Source of the DNA: Mesostigma viride
Lineage: Eukaryota > Streptophyta > Mesostigmatophyceae > Mesostigmatales > Mesostigmataceae
DNA length: 64,000 nt
Assembly: GCA_009746045.1 (NCBI GenBank)
Contig: RPFO01000962.1
Coordinates: 1-64,000, forward strand
Direction of reading: 5' to 3'
The translations under genes and the position numbers were made by a program. Of this stretch, positions 1 through 11,128 are shown piece after piece. Position 1 is the first letter of the stretch. Each line of letters starts with the position of its first letter. Below the pieces are notes generated by a model. The model ran no database searches. It was not told the DNA's origin and worked only from the letters and a program-made list of their open reading frames with translations.

Positions 1-25
1 AGGTGGGGGGGCTGTCGGAAAGGAA

Positions 26-614
26 ATGAGGGCGAGGTTGGCGACATTCGTTGGGGCACCTCCGGAAACCAAAAATCAGGACGACGAGGAGGACGAGGAG
101 GGGGAGGTCGCAGTCGAGAAATTCATGCAAGGTTTGAAGGCAGCGCTGGGAGGAATGGAGGGGGCGGGAAGCCACTTCAAGGCCTCGAAAGGGGTTGCGC
201 TGCCAAGCCGAGCCAAGAGCGTGAAATATCGGATTTCGGAGCAGGTGCTGCCGGGGGTGTTGGAGGACGCCAGCGACAATGGGATGGGAATCCGGTCGTG
301 GTCATGACGGTCAAGCCTGGACATTGGCGGAACCTGGAGAACAGGAAAATTGTCATGAACATTGCATTGGCCATGGACACCCTTCTCAAGGAGCTGGGCT
401 CAGCAGCCGGGGAGCTTGTGGGCATGGAGTACCTAATGAGGGTGGTGGCGGCCTTGCTGCAGGTGGAGGGGCAAGGAGGGGGGGGGTGGAAGGTGCCAGC
501 CACCTCCTGCCATTGGGGGAGGAGGCTGCACTGTCAGCCACCCGCGTCAAGGCAGCTCTCCAAACTGCGATCCTCTTGGACAAGCTCAGCAAGGCTCAAC
601 AAGTAGGGAAATAG
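26..614 (+). pseudogene. Possible gag-like ORF of the DIRS-like element, frameshifted
   Basis: Three overlapping plus-strand frames (26-307, 298-606 and 279-614) look like one coding stretch broken by small indels. The first part has an acidic tract (DDEEDEEGE) followed by a helical-looking segment. The second begins near VMTVKPGHWRNLENRK and the last ends with KAALQTAILLDKLSKAQQ. I recognise no domain. It lies just upstream of the DIRS-like reverse transcriptase on the same strand, which is where a gag-like ORF would be expected, so that role is inferred from position only. The 5' end is probably outside the window. Confidence 0.3.
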
Positions 615-972
615 AATCCCAGCGGACCGCTCCCTTTTCCCGCTGCCATAACCACTTAGGCCATGCAGCGTACACCGCGTGGGGCAGGGTGAGATTGGCA
701 CGCCGGTGACAGCGTGCCACGCGCCGCCACCGCGAGTACACACTGCAATGCAAGGTAGTGCGTTGGCTTAATTGGCTGTGGGGGGGGCAAGACCCTCCTC
801 CTAACCCTAGAGGGGCGTGCTCTAAGAAGAGGGAGGAGGCCCTTGCGAGGGTCAAGAGGCACTGCACCTGGCACAGTCGCCGCGTAGGGGGCGTTGCGAC
901 AGGCCAGGAGCAAGAAGGTGCTGATGCAATATATGGAAGCAGAATAAGTATGAACAACTGCGTGCGGACGCG
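615..972 (+). other. Spacer upstream of the DIRS-like RT, weak coding signal
   Basis: No complete gene is visible. A plus-strand frame at 758-976 contains RWLNWLWGGQDPPPNPRG. A second frame near 920-972 reads into the RT ORF (KYEQLRADAVSLPK). This suggests that the RT ORF starts further upstream and is broken here by a one-base shift. The stretch also holds G-runs and C-runs, where such shifts are common. Confidence 0.3.
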
Positions 973-1328
973 GTGAGTCTACCAAAGGCGGAGGTGGCGG
1001 GGAAGGCACGGCTGCTCGACCTGTTGGCTATGCGGCCGAGCTGTCGGGAGATATATGCCAGCGAAGAGAACTGCATCAAGCCAGCGGTCGTGGCGAGCTC
1101 AAAGTATTGGAATGTGCCCAAGCCCAGCCGGGGATGCTCCATGGCTGAATGGGGCAAGCTCATGAGCCGGGCAGCGGGCGTGGGCATGGTGGCGTTCCGG
1201 GAGAGGCGGCCCAAGTGGGTGGATGGCTGCTTTGGAGTGGCCAACAAGGGGGTGGGTGAGCTTCGGTTCATCGTCAACAGGAAGCTGGGCAACCTGCTGT
1301 GGGTGGACCCCCCCAAGATCCTGTTACC
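973..1328 (+). pseudogene. DIRS-like element pol, piece 1: N-terminal reverse transcriptase
   Basis: This is the N-terminal reverse transcriptase of a retrotransposon related to DIRS. The frame runs through VPKPSRGCSMAEWGKLM and then GELRFIVNRKLGN, which matches the early RT motifs. It stops making sense exactly at 1328, where the LTR of element B begins. Removing 1329-16012 (the insert plus one copy of TTACC) joins it in frame to 16013, reading LLPHLGILVEV across the joint. The assignment to a tyrosine-recombinase element comes from piece 3, which carries RNase H and recombinase domains. No ATG is visible at the start, so the frame is assumed to continue upstream. It is dead as it stands because of the insertion. 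Confidence 0.75.
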
Positions 1329-1760
1329 AGTTGAATGCCCTTCACCGCTGGCTAGCGCGCCGGCGATGGAGACGGGATTTTTGTTGTTTGGGAACCGATT
1401 GTGGGAGGCTGAGCCCGCAGCCGCCACTGATTGCTATTGAACCCTTGCAGCTGGCCAGGCCGCAAGGAGCTCAGCGGCGCGGCGCTAACCGATAAGGCAT
1501 GCTCGAGCCTCTAACCCGAGACTACCGGTAGGCTACGTACCCGATAGTGCATGCTTGAGCCTCTAACCCGAGACTACCGGCACTCAGCGGATCTGTGCTA
1601 CCGAGGCGACGGTTCTCTGACCGTCCCGGCGCGCACTGGCTTCCGTACCTTGCTTAGGCACCGACTAGCATCTAGCACCAATCTTTGATGCCCACCTGAC
1701 TAGGCGCCCATGCAGGCCGGCGACTACCGCCAGCGGATAGATGCACTCGAGAGCACAACT
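1329..1760 (-). repeat. 3' LTR of element B
   Basis: Direct repeat of 15575-16007. On the plus strand it begins AGTTGAATGCCC and ends GAGCACAACT, giving 5-bp inverted termini. It is preceded by the target duplication TTACC. It contains two near-copies of a short unit around the phrase GAGCCTCTAACCCGAGACTA (1505 and 1559). Confidence 0.92.
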
Positions 1761-2098
1761 CCCATACTTTCTTTTCAAATAATTGTCATAAATTATTAAA
1801 GCGAGGGCAATAGGGTAGCACTGACCCTACGTACGTTCAAGTAGAGAAACACGTAACGGCACACTGGCCGTCCCAAATCCTAAACTCCAAGGAGGGTGCC
1901 CTACGCTGGGATCTGAGCACGCCAAAAACACCCGGCTTTGCTCAGACCCGGCCTCCTTTTCTACTTGGGTGCAACTGCACCACATGCATCATTAGTAGGC
2001 ACACTGGCCGCCTGTCAGGTCTAGGGAAATGTATTCACAGATGAAAGAAGTGCCCATTCCCATGCAAAAAGACGACAGGTCACACTGTAAAAAAAAAC
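1761..2098 (-). other. 3' untranslated internal region of element B
   Basis: Non-coding stretch between the end of RNase H (stop at 2099-2101, minus strand) and the 3' LTR. I see no gene. An A-run near 2090 and an AT-rich segment at 1770-1800 are the only notable features. Confidence 0.6.
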
Positions 2099-3716
2099 TC
2101 ATGTCATCATGAGCTGCCGCAGCAGCTTGTACTGAGGCCCCGACAGCATCGCTGGCTTGGTCAAGGCATCGCAATATTCTCGCTCTCGGGGATCCACCGC
2201 CGCTCATCCAACACCGTGGCGGACTCGGCCAACACAAGGTAATCTAGTTTGGTGGTGGAGGCGAGCGGGTTATTCAGAAACTCAATTATTGACTTGCTAT
2301 CTGTGCACAGCCGCATGCGGAGCGACAGCGCCACGCGGGCCTTATCCGCAATCCATTGCAAAAGATGCTGCACCGTGATAACACGCATGGTCGACAGCGG
2401 AAATGAAGGCGCGACACTCCGCGCGATTGCTGTCTACCACTACCCGCTGATGGATGCGGCTATACCAGTCGACAATAGTGGGCCGCCCAGTGGGGCTATC
2501 AAGAAAAAGATGGCCGCCTCCCGCGCGCGCAGCTGCGTGATGGTACGCGACTCCAGGTTCGCGTCAGAGTAAATGGTCATTGACACCGGGCGGGTGATAT
2601 CACCCCCCACACGCGCAGGCCCGGTGACGCCAAGACTTGCGTCCGAAGATGCTGCGCTCCCATGCCCGCAAGCACGGCGTCGGGCGCACGCGCGTAGATG
2701 GACAGGTCGGGTCGCACCGTGCCGCGAGCCACCCCAGCTGGCCGCGCAATTGCGGTCCCGCGGACGCATCCAGCCGCTCAGGCAGCGATTGCGCGAGCTT
2801 GTCGGCGTATTCCTGCTTGGCCGCCATGTCAATGCACCAGCCAACCGGTGTGCGGTGCAAAGTGTAGGTTAGGCCACAGAAAGGGACGGGGGTGTCGGGG
2901 TCCAGCCACAACGTGCGGCTAGTGGGCAAAAGCTTGGCCACAGCGGTTATGAACTGCCGGACCCACGCCCGGGGTCCAATAAGCCGCCAGTCATCCCCAT
3001 GCCATTGCATGAACGCGGGCTCGTGTGGGTTGGGTGTGTGGATGTGAAAGAGGTTGCTATCGATGCGGGAAAACACCGCCCCCATGCTAGCAAAGATGCG
3101 TTCAGCCGTCTTGCGAAAGATGATGGGGCTAGACTGCAGGCCCTCCACACCAAGGAGAAGCCGCAAGTACACACCGCAGCTCCCCGCCACACCAAAGGGA
3201 CCTTGACCACATACACCGTGCCACGCCACACTTCCTCGGCCACTGCCGGGTCGCTATGGAGAAAGGCCCGCTGAAAATCTGAGCAGGCCATGGCATAGTC
3301 CAACCCCCGATCCAACAGCCCCAAGAACACCGAGGTTAACACCCGGCTAGTGGTCTGCGACAGCCCGGCGTAAACAATTCCTCCGCCGACAACTCAGACG
3401 AGCCCCTAAACTCCGTGACACAGGGCCGTACATGAAATGTGACAGGGTCAGTGGGGAGGACCTGCTTATACTTGAGCACAAACTTCAATTTTAGCTTTAC
3501 CGCCCCTTGCGGCACCTCCATCAACTCCCCATACACCCCATACATCGCCCACTCCAGCTGCGCGCGCAAGAAAGCCGCGCGCCACTTATGGAACTTGACA
3601 GGGTCACGGCAGTCCTCCTTAAACTGCGGATAACTAACAGGAGATTTAGTGGCGATGCTCCAGGGAAAAATGCCAAGACTGCTGGGGTGACACTTCTGCA
3701 TGCGGCTGCGTGACAT
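2099..3716 (-). pseudogene. Element B reverse transcriptase and RNase H, frameshifted
   Basis: Minus-strand Copia-type (RVT_2-like) reverse transcriptase followed by RNase H. The RT begins near PQFKEDCRDPVKFHKWRAAF and reads FVLKYKQ, VTEFRGSSELSAEELFTPG, then CSDFQRAFLHSD (first catalytic Asp), GLQSSPIIFRKT and MQWHGDDWRLIG at 3001-2990. RNase H shows TIYSDANLESRTITQLRARE and LCTDSKSIIEFLNNPLAST, and ends DALTKPAMLSGPQYKLL before a stop at 2099. The domain is spread over at least four frames, so several single-base shifts separate the pieces. The HGDD box replaces the usual YVDD, as in the other three elements here. Not functional. Confidence 0.85.
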
Positions 3717-3760
3717 CGGCTACCAGCGGCTCTGCCGTATATTCCGCCCCGCGAATGGCC

Positions 3761-4300
3761 CTACTGCAGTGGCATAATCCTCAGGGTGATTAATAGCCTC
3801 GGGGGACCCCGGCCCGTGAGGGCTGCAAGCGCTACGTGATATTGGTACAAGCCTATGCTCCCCACCCCCTCGAGGGTCACCAAGCCGGCTGACACAGAAA
3901 ACCCGGGTAGGGAAACAAAAGGGTTACCTATGAGGGTGATACCCTTGTAACCCTCTAGCACTTGCACAGGGACATCTACCCCTAGGATGGGATGAGCACC
4001 TGCCCAGCCACCTTATAGGCCCGCTGCCCGTCAACCCCCGCAACCTCCTTCCAACTACTGGGCAGCAAAGGGTAATAGGCCTCGGCCGCCGCCGGGCTCG
4101 TGATAGACACGCCTGCCATGGTATCTATGGCCGCAATATGCCTAGAGGGAACATCATGAGCTTCAGTCACAACCGTGGGGCACTTATCTGGCATGACGCG
4201 GCTGACTTGTGCCGCACCCCCCGCTGCCGCCGCCTTGAGCTTGTCCGCCTTGAGCAGCTGTCGGAGGACGTGGGCCAGCTGGGAGCCCACGCCCGCGCCT
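3761..4300 (-). pseudogene. Element B retropepsin-like domain, between integrase and RT
   Basis: The minus strand reads AAIDTMAGVSITSPAAAEAY, then KVAGQVLIPS, and after a frameshift VLEGYKGITLIGNPFVSLPG. This lines up with the domain in A, C and D (VDTNSQVSVI ... GEVxxPILG ... VLEGYxGPAILGxxFL). The presumed catalytic triad is D-T-M at 4125-4117, where a retropepsin would have D-T/S-G. It lies directly upstream of the RT and downstream of the integrase, which ends across the A insertion. The upstream end is cut at 4305 by element A. Confidence 0.65.
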
Positions 4301-4305
4301 GACGA

Positions 4306-4948
4306 AGTTAGCATTTTGGCAACCAATATGCTAAGTGGATGCAGTTTGGAAAGACCTTTCCAACGCCGTGCTGACCGCCTGAAACAGACAAGGGACGAGA
4401 AAGATATCAAGTCCCGAAGTCCTAGCCATCCGTGGCCGACTAGGGTGCAGTCCTCTGGTATAGTGGACAGGACACGTGGCAGGCCGTGCCTGCACAGGCT
4501 TAGCCTGTCTATCACGTGACTGTGGTCCACGTAGACCAGGAGGAGCAGCAGCCTGTGACTAGTAGGGTACTGGAGCTGGCACAGGGCTGCAAGGATACTA
4601 GGCCTTGCAGGCTTGTGACAGGTCCTGTACTTCCTAGGTTGCAGAGTCTAGGCAAATCCAGTTCGTCCTGGCTCTGCACTGATGCCAGTGGACGTTGAGG
4701 ATTTGCTTGCACGCCTGCACGTGCCTCGTCAGCCGATGGGAACGAGGAACAACGCAAAGGATATAGCTTGGTCATGGGGGATGACCAGCTATCTCGGAAA
4801 GCACGAACCGTGGGTGCCACCTTGGTCGTGGAAGTGCCCATTGTGGTCGTGGCCTGGTGAACAGATTTAAGGTTGCTGCCTTGCAACATTGGCTAAGACG
4901 CGCTGTGAAAGACCAAGAGCTCACATACGTTGGGAGCTCTTTCTAACT
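4306..4948 (+). repeat. 5' LTR of element A
   Basis: Direct repeat of 12134-12777 and inverted relative of 48981-49632. It starts AGTTAGCATTTTGG and ends TTTCTAACT. The sequence just after it (4949, CGTATTATTGTC) should hold the primer-binding site, but it does not start with TGG as a tRNA 3'-end complement would. Confidence 0.94.
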
Positions 4949-4971
4949 CGTATTATTGTCTCCTTTTCTTC

Positions 4972-6157
4972 ATGTCCAACGTGCCGAGGGAACAGGCCAT
5001 TGAGCCTTCGCAAAGCCAGAGCTCGCAGCCGCAGCTTCGGGTAGGAGCCCCGGAGCGATCACGACCTTTTCATCCCTACGCTCATCCGAGCACCGCATCA
5101 ACCTTCGTCCAGGCGGCGTACCTGGCAAGGGGGCTGGCGAAGAAAGGTTGGGTAGCAGTTTGCGGAACTGCAGCAGGGCCGGCGGCGAGCGACCCCATTG
5201 TGATGCAGATTGAGGCTTCGACAGCTCCCGGCGAATTGTCGCGAGAGGCCGTCGAAAAGTTTGTGTCAATACGGGACGAGCTGTCCTCGACCATTTACGG
5301 TCTGGAGGTGGCTCACCAGGGCGGGCACGTGACCGTGTCGCAGCTGGATTTGGCGCGGGAGGCACTGGGCCAGATCGTGGCCATTGGACTGGGAGCAGCG
5401 CGACTGTTCAACCATCAGGTGGCAACGTCTGTGCTGGGCGCGGGAGTTGAAGTCCCGGACGTGATCAGGCAAGCGCAGGCGCGCGAAGTCGACAACCCCT
5501 GGTCGTCGGCAGAGGTGGTTTCACAAACGTGCGAACACCTCGTGAACATTCTTTTGCAGGAGTCACGGGGAACGCAGACCGGTGGGTGATAACCACACGA
5601 CCATTTGGGATTTGGTCAACACTCGACACACCGCGGGCGGCGGAACCAGACGCACACGATCCAGTGGTCGAGGTCATCACGGGTCGGGAGGTAACGCCAG
5701 AAGACTTCCATTACCAATTCGTTGATCAGCCAGAGGGGATCATCGAACGTTCATCTCAGCAGATAGATCAAGGCGACGGTACCACAGAAGGGTACGCTGC
5801 ACGACGTCGTGCTGAGCTGCACGTCCCGCAAGAGCCCGAACACGACTACGGTGGTCGTGGGGCTTGCAACGACAAGCGGGGTGGTGGAACGCGGTGGGTG
5901 AGAACCTTGAGTGGGATCGCTCGAGTGGGAGCGAGCCCCGGATCCCAGTGGAGAAATCTGCAGACGGGCGACCCGTTAGCAGAGTGTTTGGACCCTACGC
6001 CGACGGGGAGGACGCCGCTGGCAGCGACGAGGAGCGGCCAGAGACGCCCATCGCAGCCACTGCTCAAGAGCGAGAGCTGGAGGCAGCGAACCAAGCAGGT
6101 GCTGAGTCAGTAGCTGGGACGGTGCCCACGGCATCCCCCAGCGACGCCAGTGCTTGA
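4972..6157 (+). pseudogene. Extra ORF between 5' LTR and gag of element A
   Basis: The first frame starts at ATG 4972 (MSNVPREQAIEPSQSQSSQP) and is open to 5589. It has a Ser/Gln/Pro-rich N-terminus, then a helical-looking middle (EKFVSIRDELSSTIYGLEVA, REALGQIVAIGLGAARLF). Coding-like composition continues to 6157 in two other frames: an acidic stretch with VVEVITGREVTPEDFHYQFV, and a tail GSDEERPETPIAATAQ ending at 6157. Two one-base shifts would explain this. I recognise no domain. Copia elements normally have only a leader here. Element D has an open frame in the same place, so this may be an accessory gene of the lineage. Function unknown. Confidence 0.5.
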
Positions 6158-7559
6158 GTCAGTTCTTCCTTTTTCCTTCGCCTTTATTGTTGTGTCCCCA
6201 CTTGTATATAATGCCTCGTGGCAAACCGGGCGACGGCGACAAGGGCGAGGGGGCACCGGCTGGGAGAGCCAGGAGCCTGGGAAGGGCAAGGAGGCGCTGG
6301 TGGGAGAGGCGATCCCAGCCAGCGACGGCGATGGGGGAAAGCGACCAGGGAGCAAGAGGCGACACGAAGACTCGGTGGAGGAGGCGCGCAAGGCGCGGGC
6401 GCTGGGGGCATCTGATGCAATAACGGTGGCGAATGGGCAACCTGCCGTGGAGAAGCGTAAGAGGGACCCCTCTGCTGACGGCAATGGTAAGAGGCCTCAT
6501 GTGGATGTGCTCTCCCCTGTGCCTGCTGGACCAAGTGGTGCTGTTGTTGTGACACCCGCTGTGGTGGAGCCAGTGAAGGCGCTGCCAGGGTCGAGACCTC
6601 ACATGAGTGCTGTCACTGTTATGAATGGACAAAAGCCTCTTAACCCACCACTAGCACAGGAAGCTTTGGACAAGTGGCTAGAGGACATGGAGCTTGTTGT
6701 GTTCTCCGTGGACCCCACTGTCAACCTAGTGCAAGTGTTTCACTCGTCCACGTGCAACAGGGACTCGTCAGAGCGTGTCAGGGAGAAGGCTAGGACTGCT
6801 GTCAAGGATAAGCTAACCTGGGCACAGTTCCTGGATGGGTTGAGGGAGGAGTTCTCTGACAAGGTTCTCAACCTCACCAACTACTACAAGCATCAGTATG
6901 ACACCTTTGAGATAGTGGGCCCTGTGGCAGAGGAATGGGCTAGGCTCAACCGTATCAGGGACAAGGGGGCCAAGTATGGCTTCCTGGTCACAGATAGGGC
7001 CTTGGCAGACTATTTCCTGGACCGTATGGGTTTGAGTGTGGATGGGAGGAACGGTGCCCGCATGTTTCTTAACCAGACTGATGGCTCCTTGCGTGCTCTG
7101 GAGCTTGTAATCCTCAGCATAAGGAAGCCAGATCCTGCCTGCAAGGCTATCCAGTCCCATGGCAGCAATGCCACCTCCGCTGTGCAGGGCCAAGGTGATG
7201 TCCCCGGGTACCCAGCCCGTGATGGGGCAAGGCCCAACAAGCGTAAGCGCTTCAGGCGCCAGAGGCAGGGGCTCAGGGTGGCAAGGGTGCAGGTCCCAAG
7301 GAGGGGTTGGGGGCCAGCAAGCTGGTGGTCAGCAGGGTAAGGGTGGCCAAGGGCAAGGCAAGGGCCAAGCTCAAGGCAACCAGGGCAAGCAGGGTGGGCA
7401 GCCTCAGGGAGGCCAGGGGAAGCCTGGCAAGGGTGGGGCTGGGTCTGGGAAGAAGGGTGGAGCATGTTTGTGTGTGGCAAGGAAGGTCACTGGCGTCGTG
7501 AGTGTCCTGACAGGAAGGCCAAGCCTGCTGGGGCAGGAGGCCAGTCTGGGCAGCAGTGA
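6150..7559 (+). pseudogene. Element A gag with CCHC knuckle, two small frameshifts, ends at lone UGA
   Basis: Structural Gag protein of the retrotransposon, which packages RNA in virus-like particles. The main frame 6150-7250 has a basic, Lys/Arg-rich N-terminus (SKRRHEDSVEEARKARALG) and a conserved core (LNPPLAQEALDKWLEDMELV, LTWAQFLDGLREEFSDKV, WARLNRIRDKGAKYGFLV, DYFLDRMGLS). It then moves by one base into a Gly/Gln-rich stretch (GKGGQGQGKGQAQGNQGKQG) and back near 7466 into a zinc knuckle, CGKEGHWRREC. The first Cys of the knuckle is lost to a one-base deletion in a T-run. The frame ends at TGA 7557-7559. The two shifts compensate each other. The true start may be ATG 6211 in another frame. 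Confidence 0.75.
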
Positions 7560-7562
7560 CTA
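7554..7562 (+). promoter_or_regulatory. Putative gag-pol UGA readthrough site of element A
   Basis: The gag frame ends CAG-TGA-CTA, and the same frame stays open downstream (LATSSPVNSQ ... to 8000). UGA followed by CUA is a known leaky context in RNA viruses and some cellular genes. The same arrangement occurs in element C (31930-31938), and a near match occurs in D. Readthrough is inferred, not shown. Confidence 0.6.
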
Positions 7563-8760
7563 GCTACATCATCCCCTGTAAATAGTCAATCACCCCTTGG
7601 GGAAGGTGTGCTGGATGTACATAAGGACGGGGGTGTGCCCCTTGTGCAGCACCAAGGGTGTAAAGATGTTGTTCTTCCACTGGATTGCAATAACAATGCT
7701 GCAGCTGAATTCCCTATGCCTCATGCAGGTGGTGGGTCTCCAGCAGGTGCTGGCCTGGAGGGCCAAGGGACCTTGCTGGAAGGGCCTGGAGCGGTCCAGG
7801 GTGCAGGGCCTGACTTGGGGCGTCAGGACGGCCTGCAGGGAAGCCCTGGAACCTCAGGAGTGGATCATGTGTCCCCACACACGGTTCAGACGTCTCGCCA
7901 GGTCAGTACTGAGAGAGTGCTGAGCTATGCTGAGGCTGGCCATAGTTGCATCATATGTTTGGGCATTCTGGGCAGGCAGCAATGTTTGCTTGGAAGCTAG
8001 GTAGGGAGCCTTTGTGGGAGGCTTGCCAGGCTGCTGCTGAGAACTGTGGTTGCCAGGAGAATGCTGTTCACCCACCTCAGTCCCATGCTAGGGAGCCTGC
8101 TAGGGAGCGTGGCGACATCCAGATGGATATCCAGCATATCAGGGGCTTGTATATATTGGTGGGGGTGGACAGGTTCAGCAGATACAGGCTGATAGACGTT
8201 CTGCCTGGTATGCAGGAGCACCACTTGTTGTTGGGTATGAAGGCCCTGATCCCAGGCTTTGGGGTGTGCAAGAGTGTGCAGGCAGACTTGCAGTTTGACT
8301 GTTTGCTCAAGCATCAGGACCAGCTGCCTTGTAAGCTGGTAGTAGTCCCCAGGGAGAGTCATGGGCAGCAAGGGGCTGTAGAGAGATCCATACGTGAAGT
8401 GAAGACAGTGGTGCTAGCAGCAGAGTCAGTGCCACTTGTGGCATCTGCCTTAGAGAGGGCAGCCTGGTGTAAGGGGATAGAAGAGCAGCTGAACCACAGG
8501 GTTAACTATTACTTTGATGGTGTGGCTGTCTCTCCCCTGGCCCTGCAGTATAGCTTGTTGCCTGAGAACGTGGTGCAGGCCAGTCTTAGGAAGGCAGATA
8601 GGTTATTTGCCCAGCTGAGACGTAAGGACAAGAACTGGAATGTGCTGAGGCCTCAGGTGGGGCTGAAGGTCAGGATGTGGAAGGAACCATCTATTCCAGG
8701 CAAGCGGGGGAAGTGGCAGGATGGGGTTGTCACTCGTGTGGAGAAGCTAACAGATCTTGC
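7560..8760 (+). pseudogene. Element A integrase (HHCC finger and DDE core)
   Basis: Integrase, which inserts the cDNA into the genome. After a low-complexity linker the frame changes near 7945 and reads LHHMFGHSGQ ... ACQAAAENCGC, a variant HHCC finger ending Cys-x-Cys. The core follows: IQMDIQHIRGLYILVGVDRF with the first catalytic Asp, SVQADLQFDCLL with the second, and ESHGQQGAVERSIREVK with the Glu. The C-terminal part reads RVNYYFDGVAVSPLALQYSL and WKEPSIPGKRGKWQDGVVTR. Another one-base shift near 8700-8760 moves the frame to the protease and RT part. All three catalytic residues are intact. Order within pol is integrase first, unlike the usual protease-first order. Confidence 0.85.
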
Positions 8761-9678
8761 CTGGTGGCTTTGGAAAAGGATCCAAGGCACGTGTACAGGT
8801 TGTCCTGGGCTCATGTCAAGGAAAGAAGGCCACATGCAATCTGGCCTGCAGACGGGCCAGGCCCTCCCAGCTGGGTTGAGGAGCCAGGCCAGAGCCAGGC
8901 AGCAGCAGCTAACAATCCTCTGGTGGTGGATGATGGTCTGTCCCTGCTGGAAGATGACGAGCAGGAGGAGGCTGCTGAAGCAACTGTCACAAGGCCAGAG
9001 GGGACGGGGCAGCCACCTAAGGCCCGGGGGCCTCTCATGGCGGACGTCATCCGAGCACTCATGCGCAGCAAACATGATCCCAAGGTATCCAAGCTCACGG
9101 GGTGGGGGTCGTGCTGGGCAGCTACAATGGAGGTAGATACCAACTCACAGGTGTCTGTCATCAGGGAAGAGGATGCTGTAGGCTTACAGATGTCCCATCC
9201 CAGTTGCCTTGCTGTGTCTGATTTCTCAGGAAAGGTGTCCATGAAGATCCTTGGGGAAGTGAGTGTGCCTATCTTAGGGGTGCCCACCACGTTCTGTGTG
9301 GTAGAGGGCTATCAGGGGCCTGCCATTCTGGGTCAGAACTTCTTGTGCATGCCAGGGGTTACTTTGACCTCTGATGAGTTGGCACTAGAAGGCAGGGGCA
9401 GCCTCCCCCTTGAAAGATATCACTATTCCCAGGGTCTTGCAGTGGCGGTGAAGGCTGTTAGGAGTCAGCCAGCTGAGGGTCCTCAAGGTCAGGAGCCCAT
9501 AGCTGAGGACCTGTTGATAATCCCAACCACCTTTGATCCACGGCAGTTAGGGGTAAACAGGTACCAGATAGCTGCTCACAGTCCTATTCCCTGGCGCCAG
9601 CTAGTCGAGATGATGCAAGCCCCAAGATGGCTAAGGCATGGACTCTTGGCTTTGTTGCTTCTGGGCATGAGTGGATAG
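8761..9678 (+). pseudogene. Element A retropepsin-like domain and start of RT
   Basis: The frame continues from the integrase tail (KDPRHVYRLSWAHVKERRPH) through an acidic linker to MEVDTNSQVSVIREEDAVGL (DTN at 9136-9144), then KILGEVSVPILGVPTTFCVV and EGYQGPAILGQNFLCMPGV. This pattern of Asp-Thr motif, flap-like segment and a late ILG followed by a hydrophobic stretch is that of retropepsins, but the Gly of DTG is Asn. The stretch before RT (RQLGVNRYQIAAHSPIPWRQ) is conserved in C and D. The frame shifts near 9627 into the RT. No other protease candidate is seen between gag and integrase. Confidence 0.7.
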
Positions 9679-11128
9679 TTTCCAACTGTGCAGAACCTGT
9701 GGATGAGCTGCCAGAAGTTCACCAGCTGCTCAGATTGATGTTTGTCCTCAAGCTCAAGGAGGTAGATGGTGTCCAGGTGCCACATGTCAGACCAGTTGTA
9801 ACCGAGTATCATGGCACTGGCCAGTTGTTAGATGAGGAGCTCTATACTCCAGGGATGCTGCATGACACGTGGAGGATTCTGCTGTGTATATTTCTGTCTT
9901 TTCTGGTTAAGGGTGTGCCCTATAGCTCTGTGCTGATTGATTTCAAGAGGGCTTTTCTCAAGGGTGACCAAGATCAGGCTAGGCAGACTTGGAGAGATAT
10001 CCCTCCTTTCTTTGTGACTGTACCTGCTGTATGGAGAGCAGAGATAAAGGCCAGGTACCTGAGAATTCTGAAAGGGTTGGAAGGTCTCAGGTCCAGTCCC
10101 ATTATCTGGAGAAAGAGCCTAGAGAAATTCTTGAAGAATACTTGTGGGTTTTCTGTGTCTCCAGTGGATCCCTGTTTGTTCCAAGGGTCCCACAATGGCC
10201 TTCCTGTCTTTGCCTCACTGCATGGTGATGACCTGCATCTCATAGGTCCACCAGACTGGGTTGAGGCTGTCTTGGCTAAGATCCAGAAGCGGTTTGAGCT
10301 GGGTAAGATACAGCACATGGTGGAGAATGAGCCTATGGTCTTCTGTGGCATGCAGGCTACGTTGTTCCAAGCCAAGGGCTCGTGGTTCATCAGGATGGAG
10401 GGTGGTAAGGACTACCCACAGCAGATTGTAGATGCATTGCAGGAGCCCATCACGCAGGCTAGGTGTGCTACCATCAGGGGCATGCTGGCATGGCTTGCAA
10501 GTATATGTGCCCCTGACTTGCTGGTTTTGAGTCGACTTACTGATTCCCAGCTGGTTGAGGTGGGTGCTGAGAGTGTGGTGCAGGCTGTCATGATGTCTCC
10601 CCCTCTATACTGGGTCCTGTGGATTTGTACAAGCCCCTTGACATGGTTCTCTATGTGGACAGTTCTATGGATAATAGGAAGGTCACAGAGGTCAGGGGCA
10701 GGGCAGCAGCATTAGTTACCCTGGAGCAAGATCACACCTCACTTGTTACCTGGTACAGTCGGTTGCAGAACAGGGTTACACCCAGCAGTGATATTGCTGA
10801 GTGCAGGGCAATCTGTGAAGGGCTGCATACTGCTCTTTACTTGAGGGAGCTCTTCTACCAGCTATGTCAAGTGGCTTCCTGTAGGTTGCAGCTGCACACA
10901 CTGGTGAGGACTGATAGCATGGGCATGGTGCAATTTGTGCACAGGCAGCTGGCCAGGAGCAGGGACCTTGACTACTTGTTGCTCAAGGAGATGTCCTACC
11001 TAGCTCACATTGAACATGTGCCTGGTGTGGACAACCCTGCAGATGCCCTCACCAAGCTGGAGGAGAAGGCGGAGAGGCAGTACCCCCTGCTCCGTGGGCT
11101 CATGGACCCCTTACACGGGCGGCCATAG
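9627..11128 (+). pseudogene. Element A reverse transcriptase and RNase H
   Basis: Copies the element RNA into DNA. The RT frame 9627-10600 has LRLMFVLKLKEVDGVQVPHV, EELYTPGMLHDTWRILLCIF, VLIDFKRAFLKGD (catalytic Asp), KGLEGLRSSPIIWRKSLEKF, SPVDPCLFQG and FASLHGDDLHLIG (HGDD at 10221-10232). After a one-base shift near 10610, RNase H reads MVLYVDSSMDNRKVTEVRGR, SSDIAECRAICEGLHTALYL, LVRTDSMGMVQFVHRQLARS and VDNPADALTKLEEKAERQ, ending at 11128. This is a Copia-type RT/RNase H pair. Apart from the frameshift it looks intact. Confidence 0.88.

Noticed and set aside
2249-4519. Plus-strand ORFs within element B
   Set aside because: Shadows of the minus-strand RT, RNase H and protease frames, which carry the recognisable motifs.
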